From: Haemophilus parainfluenzae T3T1
Lineage (GTDB): Bacteria > Pseudomonadota > Gammaproteobacteria > Enterobacterales > Pasteurellaceae
Assembly: GCF_000210895.1 (NCBI RefSeq)
Contig: NC_015964.1
Span: forward strand, 558,001-622,000
Direction of reading: 5' to 3'
Length of the DNA: 64,000 nucleotides
The notes below the pieces were generated by a model. It worked only from the letters and a program-made list of their open reading frames with translations. It was not told where the DNA came from and made no database searches. This document shows, piece after piece, positions 1 to 9,942 of this stretch. A program made the translations under genes and the position numbers. Numbering within the stretch: the first letter of the stretch is position 1; every line of letters begins with the position of its first letter.

Positions 1-293
1 TCCCAGGCACTGGCGATGCGCATATCGTTTACGCTTCTCCTGATGAAAACCGTCAAATTCTTGCGGATTACATCAAAGCAGAAAGCGAGAAAAATGGCCA
101 TGTAAACCCAAGTGCGGATAAAAACTGGCGTTTTGCACCGATTAAAGGTAACGATAAATTAGACGTGCGTTTTGAAACCTCGCCAAGCGAACAAGCCGCG
201 AAATTTATTCAAGACAATGCTCAATATCCAATGAAGAAAGTCGGCACCGATGAAGTTGGCTTTGCGGTATATCAAATCGATTTATCGAAATAA
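1..293 (+). CDS. cpdB: C-terminal fragment, probable 2',3'-cyclic-nucleotide 2'-phosphodiesterase/3'-nucleotidase (CpdB)
   Basis: An open frame enters from the left edge (first complete codon at 3) and stops with TAA at 291-293, leaving about 96 residues. They run from [17 protein letters not shown] to a terminus ending [11 protein letters not shown]. From memory this resembles the end of the periplasmic CpdB family, which hydrolyses 2',3'-cyclic nucleotides and 3'-nucleotides so that nucleosides can be salvaged. The catalytic metallophosphatase part lies outside the window, so the name rests on the tail alone. It is convergent with the transporter operon to its right. Confidence 0.5.
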   Translation, partial: PGTGDAHIVYASPDENRQILADYIKAESEKNGHVNPSADKNWRFAPIKGNDKLDVRFETSPSEQAAKFIQDNAQYPMKKVGTDEVGFAVYQIDLSK

Positions 294-294
294 C

Positions 295-319
295 AAAAAA
301 GGGCGTGCTCAGCACGCCC
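295..319 (-). terminator. Rho-independent terminator of the NSS transporter operon
   Basis: A perfect 8-bp stem GGGCGTGC/GCACGCCC with a 3-nt loop lies at 301-319. Read on the minus strand it is followed by six T residues. It sits between the convergent cpdB fragment and metS, so it probably also stops cpdB transcripts. Confidence 0.8.
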
Positions 320-330
320 TACTTATTTCA

Positions 331-339
331 AAGTGCGGT
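331..339 (+). repeat. Haemophilus DNA uptake signal sequence (first of about 45)
   Basis: The 9-base core AAGTGCGGT identifies DNA for uptake by naturally competent Haemophilus. Cores, either strand and approximate, are near 331, 2794, 3489, 4760, 5569, 8322, 14694, 16680, 19008/19025, 21465, 21705, 24688, 27680, 30145, 32093, 32310, 32911/32935, 34598, 37719/37748, 40493/40538, 42730, 43950, 45045, 47485, 49020, 49462, 51271, 51957, 52930, 53198, 53945, 55520, 56331/56346, 58711, 60092 and 61333/61363. They occur in coding and intergenic DNA; the inverted pairs form terminator stems. Confidence 0.95.
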
Positions 340-350
340 CAATTTTGACC

Positions 351-449
351 TTATTTTTCTTCTTTTGGAAGTCTGATTAAAGCAAAGATCAAGCCACCCC
401 AAATCACAAGAAGCGCCACAATCATCATTGCAATTGCAATACCTGTCAT
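351..449 (-). CDS. metS: Small subunit of methionine/alanine importer (MetS family), 32 aa
   Basis: A 32-residue membrane peptide: start at 449, one hydrophobic helix (about residues 3-26, with AMMIVALLVIWGGLIFAL) and a charged end LPKEEK. This matches the MetS-type small subunits encoded just after NSS-family transporters, such as MetPS of Corynebacterium, where the small subunit is needed for transport. It starts two bases after the stop of the large subunit and is followed by a strong terminator, so the two form an operon. The gene is easily missed because of its size. The role is inferred from position and shape. Confidence 0.85.
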   Translation of the reverse strand: MTGIAIAMMIVALLVIWGGLIFALIRLPKEEK

Positions 450-451
450 CT

Positions 452-1966
452 TTATTCTCCTTTTTCTTCAAGATTGAGGTTATCTTCATTTTTCCATTTT
501 AAACGAGAAAGAATGAACGAAACGACTACTAGCGAAATTGCCATGCCCCAACCAAAGATATTTACGAACCAACTTGGATAACCTTCGTAGCCTTCTGTAA
601 ATACCTTCGCACCTTCACTCAATAACATAAAGGCAAGAATACCCGTGGTGATTACAATGCATAAACGCCATAGGAAACCGACTTTGAATGAAGAGCTTTC
701 ATTTAAGTGGTTACCTAATAAGCCAAGTTTTTCATTTGCTACAATCACAATTAATGAAACAAATGCTACCGCTACAATACCAAAGTAGTTTACAAATTTA
801 TCCAACACATCAAGCATTGGTAGACCTGTTGTGGTACCGAATAAAATTACTGATACCACCATCATTGGTAAACCAACAACAAAGGTCGCTTTTGCTCGAC
901 GTAAACGGAGTTTATCTTGAATCGCTGAAATGATTACTTCAATAACAGAGATAAATGAGGTTAATGCCGCAAAGGTTAATGAACCGAAGAATAATACCCC
1001 TAATACTTCACCGAATGGTGCTTTGTTAATAATAGTTGGGAATGCAAAGAAGGCTAAACCAATACCACCTTTTGCCACTTCGCTCACTTCTACGCCTTGT
1101 GCATTTGCGATGAAACCTAATGCCGCAAATACACCGATACCAGCAAGTACTTCAAAACTTGAGTTCGCAAAACCAACAACTAAACCGCTACCAGTTAAAT
1201 CTGAATCTTTTTTCAAGTACGATGCATACGTGATCATAATTCCGAAACAGATGGAAAGAGAGAAGAAGATTTGACCGTAAGCCGCAATCCACACGCTCGG
1301 ATTAGAGAGTTTTGACCAGTCTGGTGTAAATAATGCGTTCAAGCCTTTTTCTGCACCTGGTAAGAATAAAGAATAAACGACCAACGCCACAAACATCACC
1401 ACTAAAACAGGCATTAAGATATCTGAAGATTTAGAAATCCCTTTTTGAATACCTAAAGAAAGTACGCCTAACGCCACTAACCATACGGCAATTAATGGGC
1501 CTGTTACCATACCGACAAACTCAAAGCTCACACCATTACTGATATCGCCCATTTTTAAGAATTCGTGTAGGAAGAAATCAATAGGTTGGTCGCCCCAAGC
1601 AGAATTAAGTGAGAAATAAGTATAGCTTGCCGCCCAACCTAATACTACGGCGTAGTAAAGACCAATGATGACATTCACCATTACTTGCCACCAACCAAAC
1701 ACTTCAAAGTGTGGGTTAAAACGACGATAAGAAAGTGGTGCACCACCACGATGGCGATGACCGATTGCATAATCTAAGAAAAGTAATGGAATACCGGCGG
1801 TTAAAAGTGCAATAAGATAAGGGATAATAAATGCACCGCCCCCGTTTTCATAAGTGGTGTAAGGGAAACGCCAAATGTTTCCTAAACCAACGGCGGATCC
1901 AATTGCCGCCATAATAAATGCTTTCCGACCAGAGAAGGTCTCACGCTTTGCGTTTGACTGCGTCAT
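452..1966 (-). CDS. Sodium-dependent amino acid transporter (NSS/SNF family), large subunit
   Basis: A 504-residue inner-membrane protein with about 12 membrane segments. The NSS signature [14 protein letters not shown] in the first helix shapes the sodium and substrate sites. Family members take up amino acids with Na+; the adjoining MetS-type peptide points to methionine or alanine as substrate. The start at 1966 (MTQSNAKRE) is preceded by AAGGAA at good spacing; an upstream in-frame ATG lacks such a site. It forms a two-gene operon with metS. The exact substrate cannot be read from the sequence. Confidence 0.85.
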   Translation of the reverse strand: MTQSNAKRETFSGRKAFIMAAIGSAVGLGNIWRFPYTTYENGGGAFIIPYLIALLTAGIPLLFLDYAIGHRHRGGAPLSYRRFNPHFEVFGWWQVMVNVIIGLYYAVVLGWAASYTYFSLNSAWGDQPIDFFLHEFLKMGDISNGVSFEFVGMVTGPLIAVWLVALGVLSLGIQKGISKSSDILMPVLVVMFVALVVYSLFLPGAEKGLNALFTPDWSKLSNPSVWIAAYGQIFFSLSICFGIMITYASYLKKDSDLTGSGLVVGFANSSFEVLAGIGVFAALGFIANAQGVEVSEVAKGGIGLAFFAFPTIINKAPFGEVLGVLFFGSLTFAALTSFISVIEVIISAIQDKLRLRRAKATFVVGLPMMVVSVILFGTTTGLPMLDVLDKFVNYFGIVAVAFVSLIVIVANEKLGLLGNHLNESSSFKVGFLWRLCIVITTGILAFMLLSEGAKVFTEGYEGYPSWFVNIFGWGMAISLVVVSFILSRLKWKNEDNLNLEEKGE

Positions 1967-2124
1967 ATTAAGTTCCTTTTTAATGAAGAAAGATTTCAAT
2001 ATAATGAATTCTAAAACCGAGTCAAGGACTTGGTTTAAAGAGTGGTTAAAAAAGTGAATTTTTTTTAAAATTTACTGTCTAAAGGCCGAATTTAATCTCT
2101 ATTAACAACCAAAAGGAAACATTT

Positions 2125-2763
2125 ATGGATCTCAACAGCATTTTAAATCAAGTTTTAGATGTGGCTAAAAACTCTGCAAGCAAACTTGAAACTGGTAACC
2201 AAACTATCGACTCTATTACAAAAGTAGGTGGTGGCGCAGCGTTAGGCGGTATCTTATCGATGATTTTAGGCCGTAGCGGTGGTGCAAGCTTAGCAAAATT
2301 AGGCTCACTTGCCGTTTTAGGTAACCTTGCTTATCAAGCTTACCAAAACTATCAAAAATCCCAACAAAGCAGCCAACCAAACATCTCAGAAAATGCGTTT
2401 GATGTATTAAATTCATCAAGCCATGTCGATGCGGGTGAATTAATTTTACGTACTATGATCGCCGCAGCGGCAGCAGACGGTGAAATCACTGAAGATGAAA
2501 AACAAACTATCGCAAATGAAGCGGGTAACAACCCTGAATTAGCGCAATGGCTTGAACAAGAAATTCAAAATCCAATTTCTATCAACGAGATTGCTCGCTT
2601 TGTAGGTAACGATACTGCACTTGCAAGCAATGTGTACTTAGCGGCGCGTTTAGTAAGCAAAGACTTATCTCGCAAAGAAATCATTTTCTTAGCTGACTTA
2701 GCACAAGCGTTAGGTTTAGACGATGCGCTTGTTGAACAATTAGAAAAACAAGCAGGCTTCTAA
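2125..2763 (+). CDS. yebE: YebE-like DUF533/TerB-fold protein
   Basis: A 212-residue protein. It begins MDLNSILNQVLDVA, then has a Gly/Ala-rich hydrophobic stretch at about residues 35-72, a short Gln/Ser linker, and an acidic helical domain from about 95 onward with ADGEITEDEK, typical of the TerB-like fold. This is the layout of the DUF533 family (E. coli YebE, an envelope-stress-linked inner-membrane protein). A ribosome site AAAGGAAA precedes the ATG. It is a single gene closed by its own terminator. The biochemical role of the family is unknown. Confidence 0.8.
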   Translation: MDLNSILNQVLDVAKNSASKLETGNQTIDSITKVGGGAALGGILSMILGRSGGASLAKLGSLAVLGNLAYQAYQNYQKSQQSSQPNISENAFDVLNSSSHVDAGELILRTMIAAAAADGEITEDEKQTIANEAGNNPELAQWLEQEIQNPISINEIARFVGNDTALASNVYLAARLVSKDLSRKEIIFLADLAQALGLDDALVEQLEKQAGF

Positions 2764-2810
2764 TTTTACGCACAGAAAACATCACGTTTGCTGACCGCAC
2801 TTTTCATTCA

Positions 2811-2843
2811 AAAACACGATAATGCTTGTTATCGTGTTTTTTT
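2811..2843 (+). terminator. Rho-independent terminator of yebE
   Basis: A perfect 12-bp stem (AAAACACGATAA, 2811-2822, with its complement 2829-2840), loop TGCTTG, then a T run. An uptake sequence lies just upstream at 2794. Confidence 0.85.
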
Positions 2844-2948
2844 CATTGGTTTTTTCGCGAAAACCTAACCAAAGGCGAAAAATTCCGCTACAATGCTGAA
2901 CTTCAGTGTTTATAAAATTATTCAATAATCATAAAAACGGGAAGCAAC

Positions 2949-4604
2949 ATGACAGGCGCACAACTCATTATCCAATGTTTAAAAGCGCATGGCGTAACCG
3001 ATCTTTTCGGCTACCCAGGCGGGGCAATCATGCCAACCTACGATGCAATTTATGACTCAGGTCTTGACCATCTTCTTTGCCGTAACGAACAAGGTGCCGC
3101 AATAGCCGCAATTGGTTATGCTCGCTCTACGGGTAAAGTTGGCGTATGTGTCGCAACGTCAGGCCCTGGTGCAACTAACTTAGTAACAGGTTTAGGTGAT
3201 GCCTTTGCTGATTCTGTACCAATCGTGGCATTTACTGGTCAAGTGGCAGCCCCACTTATCGGTACGGATGCTTTCCAAGAAGCCGATGTTTTAGGTTTAT
3301 CCCTTGCGTGTACCAAACACAGCTATATTGTTCAATCTGTTGAAGAACTTCCTGAAATTATTGCTTCTGCTTTCCAAATTGCACAAAGTGGCAGACCTGG
3401 TCCAGTTCTCATCGATGTGCCTCGCAACATCCAAGTGAGCGATGTACCTGAACATGTAAAACCTATTGTCAAACCAGTCGTAAAACCAACCGCACTTTCA
3501 GAATTAAAATTAACTGAAGCAAAAGCATTATTGGCACAAGCGAAAAAACCAGTACTTTATGTAGGTGGTGGTGTAGGTATGGCGAAAGCCACACAAGTGG
3601 TCAAAAAATTCCTACAAATCACCAAAATGCCATCCGTTTCAACATTGAAAGGTTTGGGCTCAATTGACCCAACCGATCCCGTTTATATGGGCATGATTGG
3701 TATGCACGGCACAAGAGCTGCAAACGTAGCCGTACAAGAATGTGATTTATTGTTAGTGTGCGGTGCACGTTTTGACGACCGTGTGACCGGTAAATTAGAC
3801 AGTTTTGCACCACACGCGAAAGTGATCCATTGTGATATTGATGCAGCAGAAATCAACAAACTCCGTGTAGCAAATGTCGCCCTTCAAGGTGATTTAATTC
3901 AAGCCTTAGAAGCTTTAAGTATTCCACTTGCGATTGATGATTGGCGTGCGCATATTCAAGCGCTGAAAGCCAAACTCGATTTCACTTATATCGACAATGC
4001 AGGCAACCGACCGATTGACCCTTGGTCATTGCTCAACACACTTTCACAGCGTAAACCTCAAAATGCGGTGATTTGTACCGATGTTGGCCAACACCAAATG
4101 TGGTCTGCGCAACATATGCGCCATTTCGCACCAGAAAACTATATTACCTCTGCGGGTTTCGGCACCATGGGATTTGGTTTACCTGCAGCGGTAGGTGCGA
4201 AAAAAGCACGCCCTCATGATGAAGTGATTTTAGTAACAGGCGATGGTTCATTGATGATGAACATTCAAGAATTAGGTTCAATCAAACGCGGCAAATTACC
4301 TGTGAAAATTTTGCTGTTAGATAACCAACGTCTTGGTATGGTGCGTCAATGGCAAGACCTTTTCTGGAATAAACGCCGTTCTGAAACCATTCTAGAAGAT
4401 AACCCTGATTTCGTGATGTTGGCAAAAGCCTTTGATATTCCAGCTGAACGCATTGAGCGCGCTGATGACGTGGATACGGCACTTAGTCGCTTATTAAATA
4501 GCGAAACCGCCTATTTATTGCAAGTATGCATTCCACCTGAAGAATGTGTATGGCCATTAGTGCCGCCGGGTGCATGCAATACAGATATGCTGGAGGAAAT
4601 TTAA
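2949..4604 (+). CDS. ilvG: Acetolactate synthase II, catalytic subunit
   Basis: A full-length 551-residue ThDP/FAD enzyme. It condenses two pyruvates, or pyruvate with 2-oxobutyrate, in the first common step of valine, leucine and isoleucine synthesis. Visible landmarks are the catalytic glutamate in CRNEQGA (about residue 47), the FAD domain in the middle, and the ThDP/Mg motif beginning GDGSLMMN near residue 425. The frame is intact, unlike the frameshifted ilvG of E. coli K-12. The ilvM start is two bases after the stop, so the subunits are probably translationally coupled. No attenuator or convincing leader peptide is seen upstream; a possible -10 TACAAT lies at 2889-2894. Confidence 0.95.
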   Translation: MTGAQLIIQCLKAHGVTDLFGYPGGAIMPTYDAIYDSGLDHLLCRNEQGAAIAAIGYARSTGKVGVCVATSGPGATNLVTGLGDAFADSVPIVAFTGQVAAPLIGTDAFQEADVLGLSLACTKHSYIVQSVEELPEIIASAFQIAQSGRPGPVLIDVPRNIQVSDVPEHVKPIVKPVVKPTALSELKLTEAKALLAQAKKPVLYVGGGVGMAKATQVVKKFLQITKMPSVSTLKGLGSIDPTDPVYMGMIGMHGTRAANVAVQECDLLLVCGARFDDRVTGKLDSFAPHAKVIHCDIDAAEINKLRVANVALQGDLIQALEALSIPLAIDDWRAHIQALKAKLDFTYIDNAGNRPIDPWSLLNTLSQRKPQNAVICTDVGQHQMWSAQHMRHFAPENYITSAGFGTMGFGLPAAVGAKKARPHDEVILVTGDGSLMMNIQELGSIKRGKLPVKILLLDNQRLGMVRQWQDLFWNKRRSETILEDNPDFVMLAKAFDIPAERIERADDVDTALSRLLNSETAYLLQVCIPPEECVWPLVPPGACNTDMLEEI

Positions 4605-4605
4605 G

Positions 4606-4824
4606 ATGAACCAATATACTTTTGACTTAACCGCTCAACACCGCCCAGAGGTTTTAGAACGCGTATTACGCGTTATTCGTTTACGTGGCTTTACTGTAAC
4701 TAACATGGATATGGCATTGGTAGAAACCAAAGTGCAGTTAAAAATCACTGTAAAATCTGACCGCACTTTTGATTTGTTGGTGAATCAATTGGCTAAACTG
4801 CCGGATGTGATTGAAATTAAGTAA
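4606..4824 (+). CDS. ilvM: Acetolactate synthase II, small regulatory subunit
   Basis: A 72-residue ACT-domain subunit that stabilises and tunes IlvG. The ATG at 4606 follows TGGAGGAAA; a longer frame upstream overlaps ilvG and is not needed. It reads MNQYTFDLTAQHRPEVLERV and ends LPDVIEIK. An uptake core (4760-4768) lies inside the gene. A degenerate copy of its last third is found at 5568-5639, evidence of a local duplication. It is followed 12 bp later by a lipoprotein gene where ilvE or ilvD would be expected. Confidence 0.93.
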   Translation: MNQYTFDLTAQHRPEVLERVLRVIRLRGFTVTNMDMALVETKVQLKITVKSDRTFDLLVNQLAKLPDVIEIK

Positions 4825-4836
4825 CGGAACTTAAAA

Positions 4837-5559
4837 ATGAAAAAGCTCTTATCATTCATAATGCTATGTTCATTATTTTGTTTGTCAGCATGTACTGTAG
4901 ATAAAAATACAGAGTCTGATGTAACGTCAAGTAAAGAACCAATTCAAATGTTTATGTTTAGCCAAGATGGCAGACTTTTTGTTTTTACTGATAAAGAAAG
5001 TTTTGAATTTAAAGGGCAAGGCGTTTCTAATTTATCGACATTCCTTAATAGCCCCCATGCAAAATCAATAGAAGAAGTATCACCTAAACTTTATATATAT
5101 TTGAATGAGGAGAAAAAGCAATGGGCTTCATCATACTTAAAAGTGCTTGTTAAAGCAGATAAATTAACGAAAAAACAACAGGATGAACTAGTCAGTCAAT
5201 TTAACTTTACACAAGCATCTCAAGCAAAAGACAAGGTTAAACAAGGGATAAAAGAAGATTTTGGTATTTCATCTCAACTTGATGTTTTTTATATTAAAAC
5301 GTACAAGGCAGATGGCATTATCCAAGAATATAAAAATCGTGATGAATTACTAGCAAAATATAAACTGACAAAGCCTATTATGGCGACAGTTTATCGTGCG
5401 ACTTATACCACCAGTAAATCATATAGCCTTTCGGACACTGGTGAAAATATACTTACGGCGCCACTAATAATCTTAACGGCTCCATTGTGGATTCCGGTTG
5501 CGATGATAGGTTGTCTGAATGAACGAAGAGGATTCATTGATTTATGTCCATTCCGTTAA
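4837..5559 (+). CDS. Uncharacterised lipoprotein inside the ilv operon (copy 1)
   Basis: A 240-residue predicted lipoprotein. The signal peptide begins MKKLLSFIMLC and has lipobox LSAC, with Cys at about residue 19. The body is soluble and charged, with a hydrophobic patch at about residues 208-225 (TAPLIILTAPLWIPVAMIG). I do not recognise the family. It resembles the protein at 5663-6298: both have a short beta-rich block, a helix starting LTK, and a hydrophobic C-terminal stretch. It sits 12 bp after ilvM in the same direction and so is likely co-transcribed. Base use is more AT-rich than the ilv genes, suggesting later insertion. Confidence 0.8.
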   Translation: MKKLLSFIMLCSLFCLSACTVDKNTESDVTSSKEPIQMFMFSQDGRLFVFTDKESFEFKGQGVSNLSTFLNSPHAKSIEEVSPKLYIYLNEEKKQWASSYLKVLVKADKLTKKQQDELVSQFNFTQASQAKDKVKQGIKEDFGISSQLDVFYIKTYKADGIIQEYKNRDELLAKYKLTKPIMATVYRATYTTSKSYSLSDTGENILTAPLIILTAPLWIPVAMIGCLNERRGFIDLCPFR

Positions 5560-5567
5560 ATAACAAT

Positions 5568-5639
5568 AAAGTGCGGTTAAAATTCATAGTGAAAAACAAC
5601 CACACTTTGGATTTACTAGTGAAGCGGTTGGGAAAATAA
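5568..5639 (+). pseudogene. Duplicated 3' fragment of ilvM
   Basis: This 72-base stretch reads in frame as 23 codons plus TAA and aligns without gaps to ilvM codons at 4729-4797. I count 50 of 69 bases and 13 of 23 residues identical (KVRLKFIVKNNHTLDLLV against KVQLKITVKSDRTFDLLV). It has no start codon of its own. Lying between two paralogous lipoprotein genes, it is best explained as the junction left by tandem duplication of a unit [ilvM end + lipoprotein], followed by divergence. Confidence 0.85.
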
Positions 5640-5662
5640 CTGAAGATTATGAAGGTAAAAAA

Positions 5663-6298
5663 ATGAAAAAAATGCGTTTATTTATTGGGATGTTGATAGC
5701 TACGTTTTTATTGGGCTGTGTAACAGCAGATCAACAATATAAAGAATTATCATCAAAAAAAGAAGTGATCAAATCTTTCTTTATTGCTGACAATCGGATT
5801 TATGCTATTGGGCAACTTAATAGTTATCAATTTAATAGTAAAGATAATGGGAATACGGCTCAATTGATTAAATTACTTGAGTCACCTTATACTAAAAATA
5901 TTTCTTCTGTGAAGATTGATGAGATAAGAAAAAATGTTAAAACCAATGAAGTAGAGGCATTCTTATCAATATATTTTAACCACCAAAATTTAACAAAAGC
6001 TCAACTTGATGAACTTTATAATATAAATTCTCCTTATAGAGATGGACGTAGAATGTTTTTTTCAATGAATAATGGAAATCTTGTTGATATAAAAAATAAA
6101 AATGAGATTTTGCAAAAGGCTAAACTTATTCAGCCATTAGAAACAAAATATGTAGAGTTTAGCAATGAAAAAGAAATTAGTATTAATAAATTGAACAAAG
6201 AAGAGGCTGCACTTTCAGCTATTATTATTCCTTTTGCCATCATAGGACTACCATTTGCAATCGTTGAGAAAGTTCTTACGACTGTTACTTCTCCGTAA
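5663..6298 (+). CDS. Uncharacterised lipoprotein inside the ilv operon (copy 2)
   Basis: A 211-residue predicted lipoprotein: signal peptide with lipobox LLGC (Cys at about residue 19), a charged soluble body and a hydrophobic C-terminal stretch at about residues 183-203. It is a diverged paralogue of the product of 4837-5559; shared blocks include a segment starting LTKAQLDEL here and LTKKQQDEL there. The gene is clearly AT-rich. It lies between the ilvM remnant and ilvD, and 129 bp separate it from ilvD, so ilvD may have its own promoter. The function is unknown. Confidence 0.8.
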   Translation: MKKMRLFIGMLIATFLLGCVTADQQYKELSSKKEVIKSFFIADNRIYAIGQLNSYQFNSKDNGNTAQLIKLLESPYTKNISSVKIDEIRKNVKTNEVEAFLSIYFNHQNLTKAQLDELYNINSPYRDGRRMFFSMNNGNLVDIKNKNEILQKAKLIQPLETKYVEFSNEKEISINKLNKEEAALSAIIIPFAIIGLPFAIVEKVLTTVTSP

Positions 6299-6427
6299 GG
6301 TACATGGATTTTTAATATAAACAAAACAATGTGATATCTGTAGAGGCAAATGTATGTAATTTGTCCCTACACTGTGAAATACAGAAGCTATATTTAGCAA
6401 TAAATTTACTACTTGGAGAGATTATTT

Positions 6428-8266
6428 ATGCCAAAACTACGTTCAGCGACCAGTACACAAGGTCGTAATATGGCGGGTGCACGTGCCTTATGGCGTGCAA
6501 CAGGGATGAAAGAAAATGACTTTGGTAAACCGATTATTGCGGTGGTGAACTCATTCACCCAATTTGTACCAGGGCATGTTCATTTAAAAGATATGGGACA
6601 ACTGGTTGCAGCTGAAATTGAAAAAGCTGGCGGCGTGGCAAAAGAATTCAATACTATCGCAGTAGATGACGGTATCGCGATGGGCCACGGCGGGATGCTT
6701 TATTCCTTACCAAGCCGTGATTTAATCGCAGACAGCGTAGAATATATGGTTAATGCTCACTGTGCTGATGCAATGGTATGTATTTCCAACTGTGACAAAA
6801 TCACTCCGGGAATGTTGATGGCGGCAATGCGCTTAAACATTCCAACTATCTTCGTTTCAGGTGGCCCAATGGAAGCGGGTAAAACGAAATTATCTGATCA
6901 GCTTATTCGCTTAGACTTGGTTGATGCGATGATTGAAGCGGCAGATCCAAATGTAAGTGATGAGCGTATTGATGCGATTGAGCGAAGTGCTTGCCCTACT
7001 TGTGGTTCTTGCTCAGGCATGTTCACCGCTAACTCAATGAACTGCTTAACCGAAGCGTTAGGTTTATCTTTACCGGGCAATGGATCGATGTTAGCGACCC
7101 ATGCTGACCGTAAAGAATTATTCTTAAAAGCTGGTCGTCAAATTGTTGAGCTTTGCAAACGCTATTATGAACAAGATGATGAAAGCGTCTTACCTCGTTC
7201 AATTGGCACCTTTGAGGCCTTTGAAAATGCCATGAGTTTAGATATTGCGATGGGTGGTTCAAGTAATACCGTTTTACACTTATTAGCGGCTGCTCAAGAA
7301 GCTGGCGTAGATTTCAAAATGGCAGATATTGATCGCTTATCACGCGTTGTGCCTTGCTTAAGCAAAATTGCACCAAATACTAATAAATACCACATGGAAG
7401 ATGTGCACCGTGCAGGTGGCATTATGGGCTTATTAGGTGAATTAGATCGTGCAGGATTAATCCATCGTAATACCAAAACCGTATTAGGAACAACACTAGA
7501 AGAACAATTAAATCAATACGATATTATTCGCAATAAAGACGAAGAATTACACAAATTCTTCCGTGCCGGACCTGCAGGTATTCGTACCACGCAAGCCTTC
7601 TCACAAGATTGTCGTTGGGATAGCGTAGATGATGACCGTGTAAGTGGATGTATCCGTAACAAAGAAAATGCGATATCTCAAGAAGGTGGTCTAGCGGTAT
7701 TGTTCGGTAACATCGCTAAAGATGGTTGTATCGTAAAAACGGCGGGTGTAGATGAGTCTATCTGGAAATTTACCGGTCGAGCAATCGTATTTGAAAGCCA
7801 AGAAGATGCGGTAGCCGGTATTTTAGGTGGCAAAGTGAAAGAAGGCCATGTGGTAGTCATCCGCTACGAAGGTCCAAAAGGTGGTCCTGGTATGCAAGAA
7901 ATGCTTTATCCAACCAGTTACTTAAAATCGATGGGCTTAGGTAAAAAATGTGCTTTATTAACAGATGGTCGTTTCTCTGGCGGTACATCTGGTTTATCGA
8001 TCGGTCACGCCTCTCCTGAAGCAGCTTCTGGCGGTGCGATCGGCTTAGTACATGATGACGATATTATCGAAATCGATATTCCAAATCGCGCGATTAATCT
8101 CAAAGTCAGCGATGAAGAATTAGCAAAACGCCGTACCGAGCAAGATGCCAAAGGCTGGCAACCAGCTCACCGTGAACGTGAAGTGTCTTTTGCATTAAAA
8201 GTATTTGGTCACTTCGCTACTTCTGCGGATAAAGGTGCCATTCGTGATAAAACACTTTTAAAATAG
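6428..8266 (+). CDS. ilvD: Dihydroxy-acid dehydratase
   Basis: A 612-residue Fe-S enzyme that dehydrates 2,3-dihydroxy acids to 2-keto acids, the third common step of valine and isoleucine synthesis. Cluster cysteines are visible in [10 protein letters not shown] and [17 protein letters not shown]. The start at 6428 (MPKLRSATS) follows TTGGAGAG; the in-frame extension of five codons upstream overlaps that ribosome site. Length and motifs are normal for IlvD. Together with ilvG, ilvM and ilvA it makes an ilvGMDA set without ilvE, which must lie elsewhere. Confidence 0.95.
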   Translation: MPKLRSATSTQGRNMAGARALWRATGMKENDFGKPIIAVVNSFTQFVPGHVHLKDMGQLVAAEIEKAGGVAKEFNTIAVDDGIAMGHGGMLYSLPSRDLIADSVEYMVNAHCADAMVCISNCDKITPGMLMAAMRLNIPTIFVSGGPMEAGKTKLSDQLIRLDLVDAMIEAADPNVSDERIDAIERSACPTCGSCSGMFTANSMNCLTEALGLSLPGNGSMLATHADRKELFLKAGRQIVELCKRYYEQDDESVLPRSIGTFEAFENAMSLDIAMGGSSNTVLHLLAAAQEAGVDFKMADIDRLSRVVPCLSKIAPNTNKYHMEDVHRAGGIMGLLGELDRAGLIHRNTKTVLGTTLEEQLNQYDIIRNKDEELHKFFRAGPAGIRTTQAFSQDCRWDSVDDDRVSGCIRNKENAISQEGGLAVLFGNIAKDGCIVKTAGVDESIWKFTGRAIVFESQEDAVAGILGGKVKEGHVVVIRYEGPKGGPGMQEMLYPTSYLKSMGLGKKCALLTDGRFSGGTSGLSIGHASPEAASGGAIGLVHDDDIIEIDIPNRAINLKVSDEELAKRRTEQDAKGWQPAHREREVSFALKVFGHFATSADKGAIRDKTLLK

Positions 8267-8274
8267 TGTCTGAT

Positions 8275-8300
8275 TCTCCCTCTCTTTTATGAGAGGGAGA
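8275..8300. repeat. Perfect hairpin between ilvD and ilvA
   Basis: A 10-bp perfect stem (TCTCCCTCTC/GAGAGGGAGA) with loop TTTTAT. It lacks a T run on either strand, so it is more likely an mRNA-stability or processing stem than a terminator. Confidence 0.6.
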
Positions 8301-8350
8301 AATAAAACAAAGAAAAAATTAACCGCACTTCATCATAAACAACAAATATC

Positions 8351-9892
8351 ATGAAAAACCTACTCACCAATCCTCAACCCTCTCAATCGGATTACATTAA
8401 CGCGATTGTTAAACTTGGCTCCAGAGTATATGAAGCCGCTACCGTAACTCCACTACAAAAAATGGGCAAATTGTCTGATCGCCTACATAATAATATTTGG
8501 ATTAAGCGTGAAGACCGCCAGCCAGTAAATAGCTTTAAGCTTCGTGGTGCTTATGCAATGATTTCCAGTCTTTCTGATGAACAAAAACAGGCAGGTGTCA
8601 TTGCAGCTTCCGCGGGCAATCATGCTCAGGGCGTTGCTTTATCAGCTAAACAGCTTGGCTTAAAAGCATTAATTGTTATGCCACAAAATACACCGAGCAT
8701 TAAAGTGGATGCTGTTCGTGGTTTTGGTGGTGAAGTGTTGTTACACGGGGCCAATTTTGATGAAGCAAAAGCTAAAGCCATTGAGCTTTCAAAATCTAAA
8801 CATATGACATTTATCCCGCCGTTTGATCATCCATTGGTCATCGCCGGTCAAGGCACATTGGCAATGGAAATGCTACAACAGGTGGCTGATTTGGATTATG
8901 TCTTCGTGCAAGTCGGCGGTGGCGGTTTGGCGGCCGGTGTGGCAATTTTACTCAAACAATTTATGCCGGAAATTAAAGTCATCGGCGTGGAATCCAAAGA
9001 TTCTGCCTGTCTAACTGTCGCATTAGAAAAAGGCGAACCGACGGATTTAGCACACGTTGGCTTATTCGCCGACGGCGTAGCGGTAAAACGTATTGGTGAT
9101 GAAACATTCCGTTTATGTCAAAAATATTTAGATGGTATGGTATTGGTAGACAGCGATGAAGTTTGTGCGGCAATGAAAGATTTATTTGAAAATGTGCGTG
9201 CTGTCGCAGAGCCATCTGGCGCCTTAGGATTAGCCGGTTTGAAGAAATACGTGAAACAAAACAATTTGGAAGGCAAAAATATGGCGGCAATTCTATCTGG
9301 CGCCAACCTTAACTTCCATACATTGCGTTATGTTTCAGAACGTTGTGAAATTGGTGAAAACCGTGAAGCTTTATTGGCAGTAACTATGCCGGAACAACCG
9401 GGTAGCTTCTTAAAATTTGCCCATGTCATCGGCAACCGTGCAGTAACAGAATTCAGTTATCGTTATGCAGATAATCAAAAAGCCTGTATTTTCGTTGGTG
9501 TGCGCACGGCTAATGAAGCTGAAAAATCGGAAATTATTGCTGATTTAACGAAAAATGGCTTTGATGTGGAAGATATGTCTGATGATGATATTGCGAAAAC
9601 TCACGTGCGTTATTTAATGGGTGGACGAGTTTCCAATCATCATGAAAGACTTTATAGCTTTGAATTTCCAGAACAAAAAGGCGCTTTACTTAAATTCTTA
9701 GAAATTTTGGGTAAACGTTGGAATATTTCATTATTCCATTATCGTGCACATGGAGCCGATTACGGTAATATTCTTGCGGCTTTCCAATTAGGCGAAAAAG
9801 ATAACGCAGAATTTGAACAAGCTTTAGCAGAACTCGGCTATGTTTATGAAGATGTGAGTGAAAGTAAAGCGTATCGATATTTCTTACGATAG
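8351..9892 (+). CDS. ilvA: Threonine ammonia-lyase, biosynthetic
   Basis: A 513-residue PLP enzyme converting threonine to 2-oxobutyrate and ammonia, the committed step to isoleucine. The PLP lysine is in NSFKLRGAY and the phosphate-binding glycines in GGGGLAAG. The C-terminal third (about 330-513) holds two ACT-like regulatory domains, which make this the isoleucine-inhibited biosynthetic form rather than the short catabolic one. It is the last ilv gene, 84 bp after ilvD, and is followed by a bidirectional terminator facing the atp operon. Confidence 0.95.
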   Translation: MKNLLTNPQPSQSDYINAIVKLGSRVYEAATVTPLQKMGKLSDRLHNNIWIKREDRQPVNSFKLRGAYAMISSLSDEQKQAGVIAASAGNHAQGVALSAKQLGLKALIVMPQNTPSIKVDAVRGFGGEVLLHGANFDEAKAKAIELSKSKHMTFIPPFDHPLVIAGQGTLAMEMLQQVADLDYVFVQVGGGGLAAGVAILLKQFMPEIKVIGVESKDSACLTVALEKGEPTDLAHVGLFADGVAVKRIGDETFRLCQKYLDGMVLVDSDEVCAAMKDLFENVRAVAEPSGALGLAGLKKYVKQNNLEGKNMAAILSGANLNFHTLRYVSERCEIGENREALLAVTMPEQPGSFLKFAHVIGNRAVTEFSYRYADNQKACIFVGVRTANEAEKSEIIADLTKNGFDVEDMSDDDIAKTHVRYLMGGRVSNHHERLYSFEFPEQKGALLKFLEILGKRWNISLFHYRAHGADYGNILAAFQLGEKDNAEFEQALAELGYVYEDVSESKAYRYFLR

Positions 9893-9898
9893 AAAAAC

Positions 9899-9931
9899 AA
9901 AAAGAGCGGTCAAAATAACCGCTCTTTTTTA
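9899..9931. terminator. Bidirectional terminator between ilvA and atpC
   Basis: Stem AAAGAGCGGT (9901-9910) with its complement (9918-9927), T runs on both strands. It serves the convergent ilv and atp operons. The stem carries GAGCGGT, a one-base variant of the uptake core. Confidence 0.85.
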
Positions 9932-9942
9932 TTATCATTAAC

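Noticed and set aside
2893-2928. Short open frame before ilvG as a possible attenuation leader peptide
   Set aside because: Only two Ile, one Leu and one Val codon and no terminator/antiterminator structure before ilvG.
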